Part shown: positions 14,056 through 15,804 of the stretch, in pieces
How positions within the stretch are numbered: the stretch's first letter is position 1
Layout: each line of letters starts with the position of its first letter
NCBI GenBank assembly: GCA_017461285.1
Contig: JAFTYS010000148.1
Span: 1 to 15,804 of the forward strand
DNA length: 15,804 nt
DNA from: Bacteroidales bacterium
GTDB lineage: Bacteria; Bacteroidota; Bacteroidia; Bacteroidales; UBA932
Direction: 5' to 3'
Notes under the pieces: generated by a model
What the model saw: the letters and a program-made list of their open reading frames with translations, nothing else
Told to the model about the DNA's origin: nothing
The model's database searches: none
Made by a program: the position numbers and the translations under genes

Positions 14056-15789
14056 ATGGGAATACTTCAGATCTTTACATTATTGGGAGCATTGGGAATG
14101 TTCCTGTACGGAATGAACATGATGAGTTCCGGACTTCAGAAAGCAGCCGGTGACAGACTTCGCGGACTTCTTTCTGCAATGACGTCCAATCCTTTCAAAG
14201 GAGTCCTTACAGGTTTGGGAATTACGTCTATAATCCAGTCATCTTCAGCTACTACCGTGATGGTAGTGAGCTTTGTCAACGCCGGCCTCCTGACTCTAGC
14301 CCAGGCAATAGGAGTCATCATGGGAGCCAATATCGGTACGACCGTAACCGCATGGCTCGTTTCATGGCTCGGATTCAAGGCGGACATTTCGATCCTGGCA
14401 GTTCCATTGATGCTTCTTGGATTCCTGTTCTCGAATTCCAAGAAGAACCAGCGCCAGAACATAGGAGAACTGATAGTCGGATTCTGTCTCCTTTTCCTTG
14501 GTCTCTCGTTCATGAAGGAATCTGTTCCTGATCTCAACGAAACTCCGCAGGTCCTCGAGTTCGTCAAGACATGGTCCGGCCACGGCTTCGGTTCCGTGCT
14601 GATCTTCCTGGCTTTCGGTACTGCTCTTACTCTTGTACTTCAATCGTCATCTGCTACCATGGCCATAACCCTGATCATGCTCAGCATGGGATGGATTCCG
14701 TTCCCTATGGCATGCGCAATGGTTCTTGGTGAAAATATCGGTACCACCATCACTGCAAACATCGCGGCTGCTGTCGGAAACACACAGGCGAAGAGAGCAG
14801 CGATGTCGCATACGATATTCAATGTGTTCGGCGTCATCTGGGCTCTGATTTTCTTCAAGCCTTTTCTTGCCCTCGTCGGAAAGATCATCGCACTGTTCGG
14901 CCTTCCTGACCCCTCTGCAGAAGGTTTCGCAGTAATTGCTCCGGATTCTGCTCAGGGAACAGCTGCATTGTACGGACTCTCTATGCTCCATACCCTTTTC
15001 AATACTATCAATACATTGATACTGATATGGTTCACGAAGTATATCGAGAAGTGTGTGGTATGGATAATCAAGGCTCCGAAGAATCAGGAAAATGACTCTT
15101 TCCGTCTCAAGTATATTTCCGCTGGTCCTCTTGCGACACCGGAACTTGCAACTGAGCAGGCCTTTGACGAGATCATCCATTTTGCCGAAATTTCACGCAA
15201 CGGATTGCTGTATGCCCGTCAGGCCATACTTGAAACAGACAGGGACAAGTTTGAAGAGCTCCGTTCGAAGCTGGTCAAATATGAAGAGATATCAGACCGG
15301 ATAGAATATGAGATTGCAAGCTTCCTCAATGCTGTTTCTGCCGGTGATATCAGCGCTGAAACTTCGGCGCGGATCAAGGCCATGTACAGGATCATAGGCG
15401 AGCTCGAGTCTCTGGGAGATTCCGGAGAGTCTATCAGCCGCATACTGTCCCGAAAGAATATCCACAACAAGGCATTCGGACCTGAAACGGTCAGGAAACT
15501 TGAGGACATGACAGATGCAGTTGACGGTGCATACAAAGCCATGATCACAAACCTCAAGGCTGCACATAAGGGCGAGCTTGCGGAAATATCTAACGCATGC
15601 AATGCCGAAGACCGCATAAACAATCTCAGGAACTATCTCAGGGAGTCAGAGATTGAGGAGATTGAAAGCGGAAGGAAGAGTTATGAGGCAAGTGTCTACT
15701 TCATGGATATTGTCAGCGAACTTGAAAAGATGGGCGATTTCATGATCAATATATCTCAGACACTTGAAAGAACATTCATCAGAAGATAA
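14056..15789 (+). CDS. Na+/phosphate cotransporter family protein with PhoU-like C-terminal domain
   Basis: This is a membrane protein of the NptA/YjbB type, moving phosphate together with Na+. The family's inverted repeats are marked by QSSSATT (61-67) and QSSSATM (196-202), each followed by a GANIGTT or GENIGTT motif. Eight or more hydrophobic helices span residues 1-335. The last 220 residues (about 355-575) are helical and charged and match the PhoU-like domain that many bacterial members carry, thought to tune transport to phosphate state. The 577-residue length is normal. The gene is complete; 15 bases remain to the window edge and no terminator is visible. Together with the cation antiporter it suggests a phosphate/cation homeostasis unit. 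Import versus export is not readable; the YjbB type can export phosphate. Confidence 0.94.
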   Translation: MGILQIFTLLGALGMFLYGMNMMSSGLQKAAGDRLRGLLSAMTSNPFKGVLTGLGITSIIQSSSATTVMVVSFVNAGLLTLAQAIGVIMGANIGTTVTAWLVSWLGFKADISILAVPLMLLGFLFSNSKKNQRQNIGELIVGFCLLFLGLSFMKESVPDLNETPQVLEFVKTWSGHGFGSVLIFLAFGTALTLVLQSSSATMAITLIMLSMGWIPFPMACAMVLGENIGTTITANIAAAVGNTQAKRAAMSHTIFNVFGVIWALIFFKPFLALVGKIIALFGLPDPSAEGFAVIAPDSAQGTAALYGLSMLHTLFNTINTLILIWFTKYIEKCVVWIIKAPKNQENDSFRLKYISAGPLATPELATEQAFDEIIHFAEISRNGLLYARQAILETDRDKFEELRSKLVKYEEISDRIEYEIASFLNAVSAGDISAETSARIKAMYRIIGELESLGDSGESISRILSRKNIHNKAFGPETVRKLEDMTDAVDGAYKAMITNLKAAHKGELAEISNACNAEDRINNLRNYLRESEIEEIESGRKSYEASVYFMDIVSELEKMGDFMINISQTLERTFIRR

Positions 15790-15804
15790 CATTCTATAAA
15801 CAAC

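Overview
The window most likely comes from the chromosome of an anaerobic Bacteroidota, order Bacteroidales. The support is Bacteroidales-type promoters (TTTG, about 19 bp, TAnnTTTG) in front of several genes, few Shine-Dalgarno sequences, an FtsX-type ABC permease next to a sigma-54-dependent two-component pair, and a lipoprotein signal on a glycoside hydrolase. The family or genus cannot be settled from the sequence alone. No tRNA, rRNA, CRISPR array, insertion sequence or phage gene is visible.

Layout. (1) 1-1055 is the 3' part of an ABC exporter permease. (2) 1056-1206 is a gap with a GC-rich hairpin, a 21-bp tandem repeat and a near-perfect housekeeping promoter. (3) 1207-5232 is a tight cluster on the + strand: an NtrC-type sigma-54 response regulator, its PAS-containing histidine kinase, and 8 bp later an AmyE-type (GH13_28-like) alpha-amylase lipoprotein. 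It ends in a 12-bp-stem terminator shared with the convergent next gene. (4) 5291-7027, on the - strand, is a FadD-like acyl-CoA synthetase. (5) 7028-7156 is a divergent promoter region with a 14-bp perfect palindrome. (6) 7157-12105 is a five-gene operon for a heterodisulfide-reductase-like (Hdr-like) electron-transfer complex. Its order is HdrC-like, HdrB-like, short HdrA-like flavoprotein, second HdrC-like, and a fusion of a diheme cytochrome b (HdrE/NarI-like) with a two-cluster HdrD-like domain. (7) 12146-12526 is a small secreted protein of unknown function with its own promoter. (8) 12653-15789 is a run of a small two-helix membrane protein, a Ca2+/Na+ antiporter and a Na+/phosphate cotransporter with a PhoU tail.

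How the parts work together. The Hdr-like operon is the most interesting part. Its genes overlap or almost touch, so the products probably form one complex. The flavoprotein and small iron-sulfur subunits would pass electrons between a soluble redox partner and two catalytic CCG-type subunits, one soluble and one tied to the membrane through heme b and probably menaquinone. The order C1-B1-A-C2-B2 is that of the bacterial sulfur-oxidising sHdr system. Here, however, the second B-type subunit is fused to a membrane cytochrome, and no lipoate-binding protein or TusA/DsrE-type sulfur carrier is encoded in the window. The substrate is therefore unknown. The sensor-regulator pair probably controls genes outside the window, such as the ABC exporter family to the left, because no sigma-54 promoter was seen here. 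The last three genes look like an ion and phosphate homeostasis unit.
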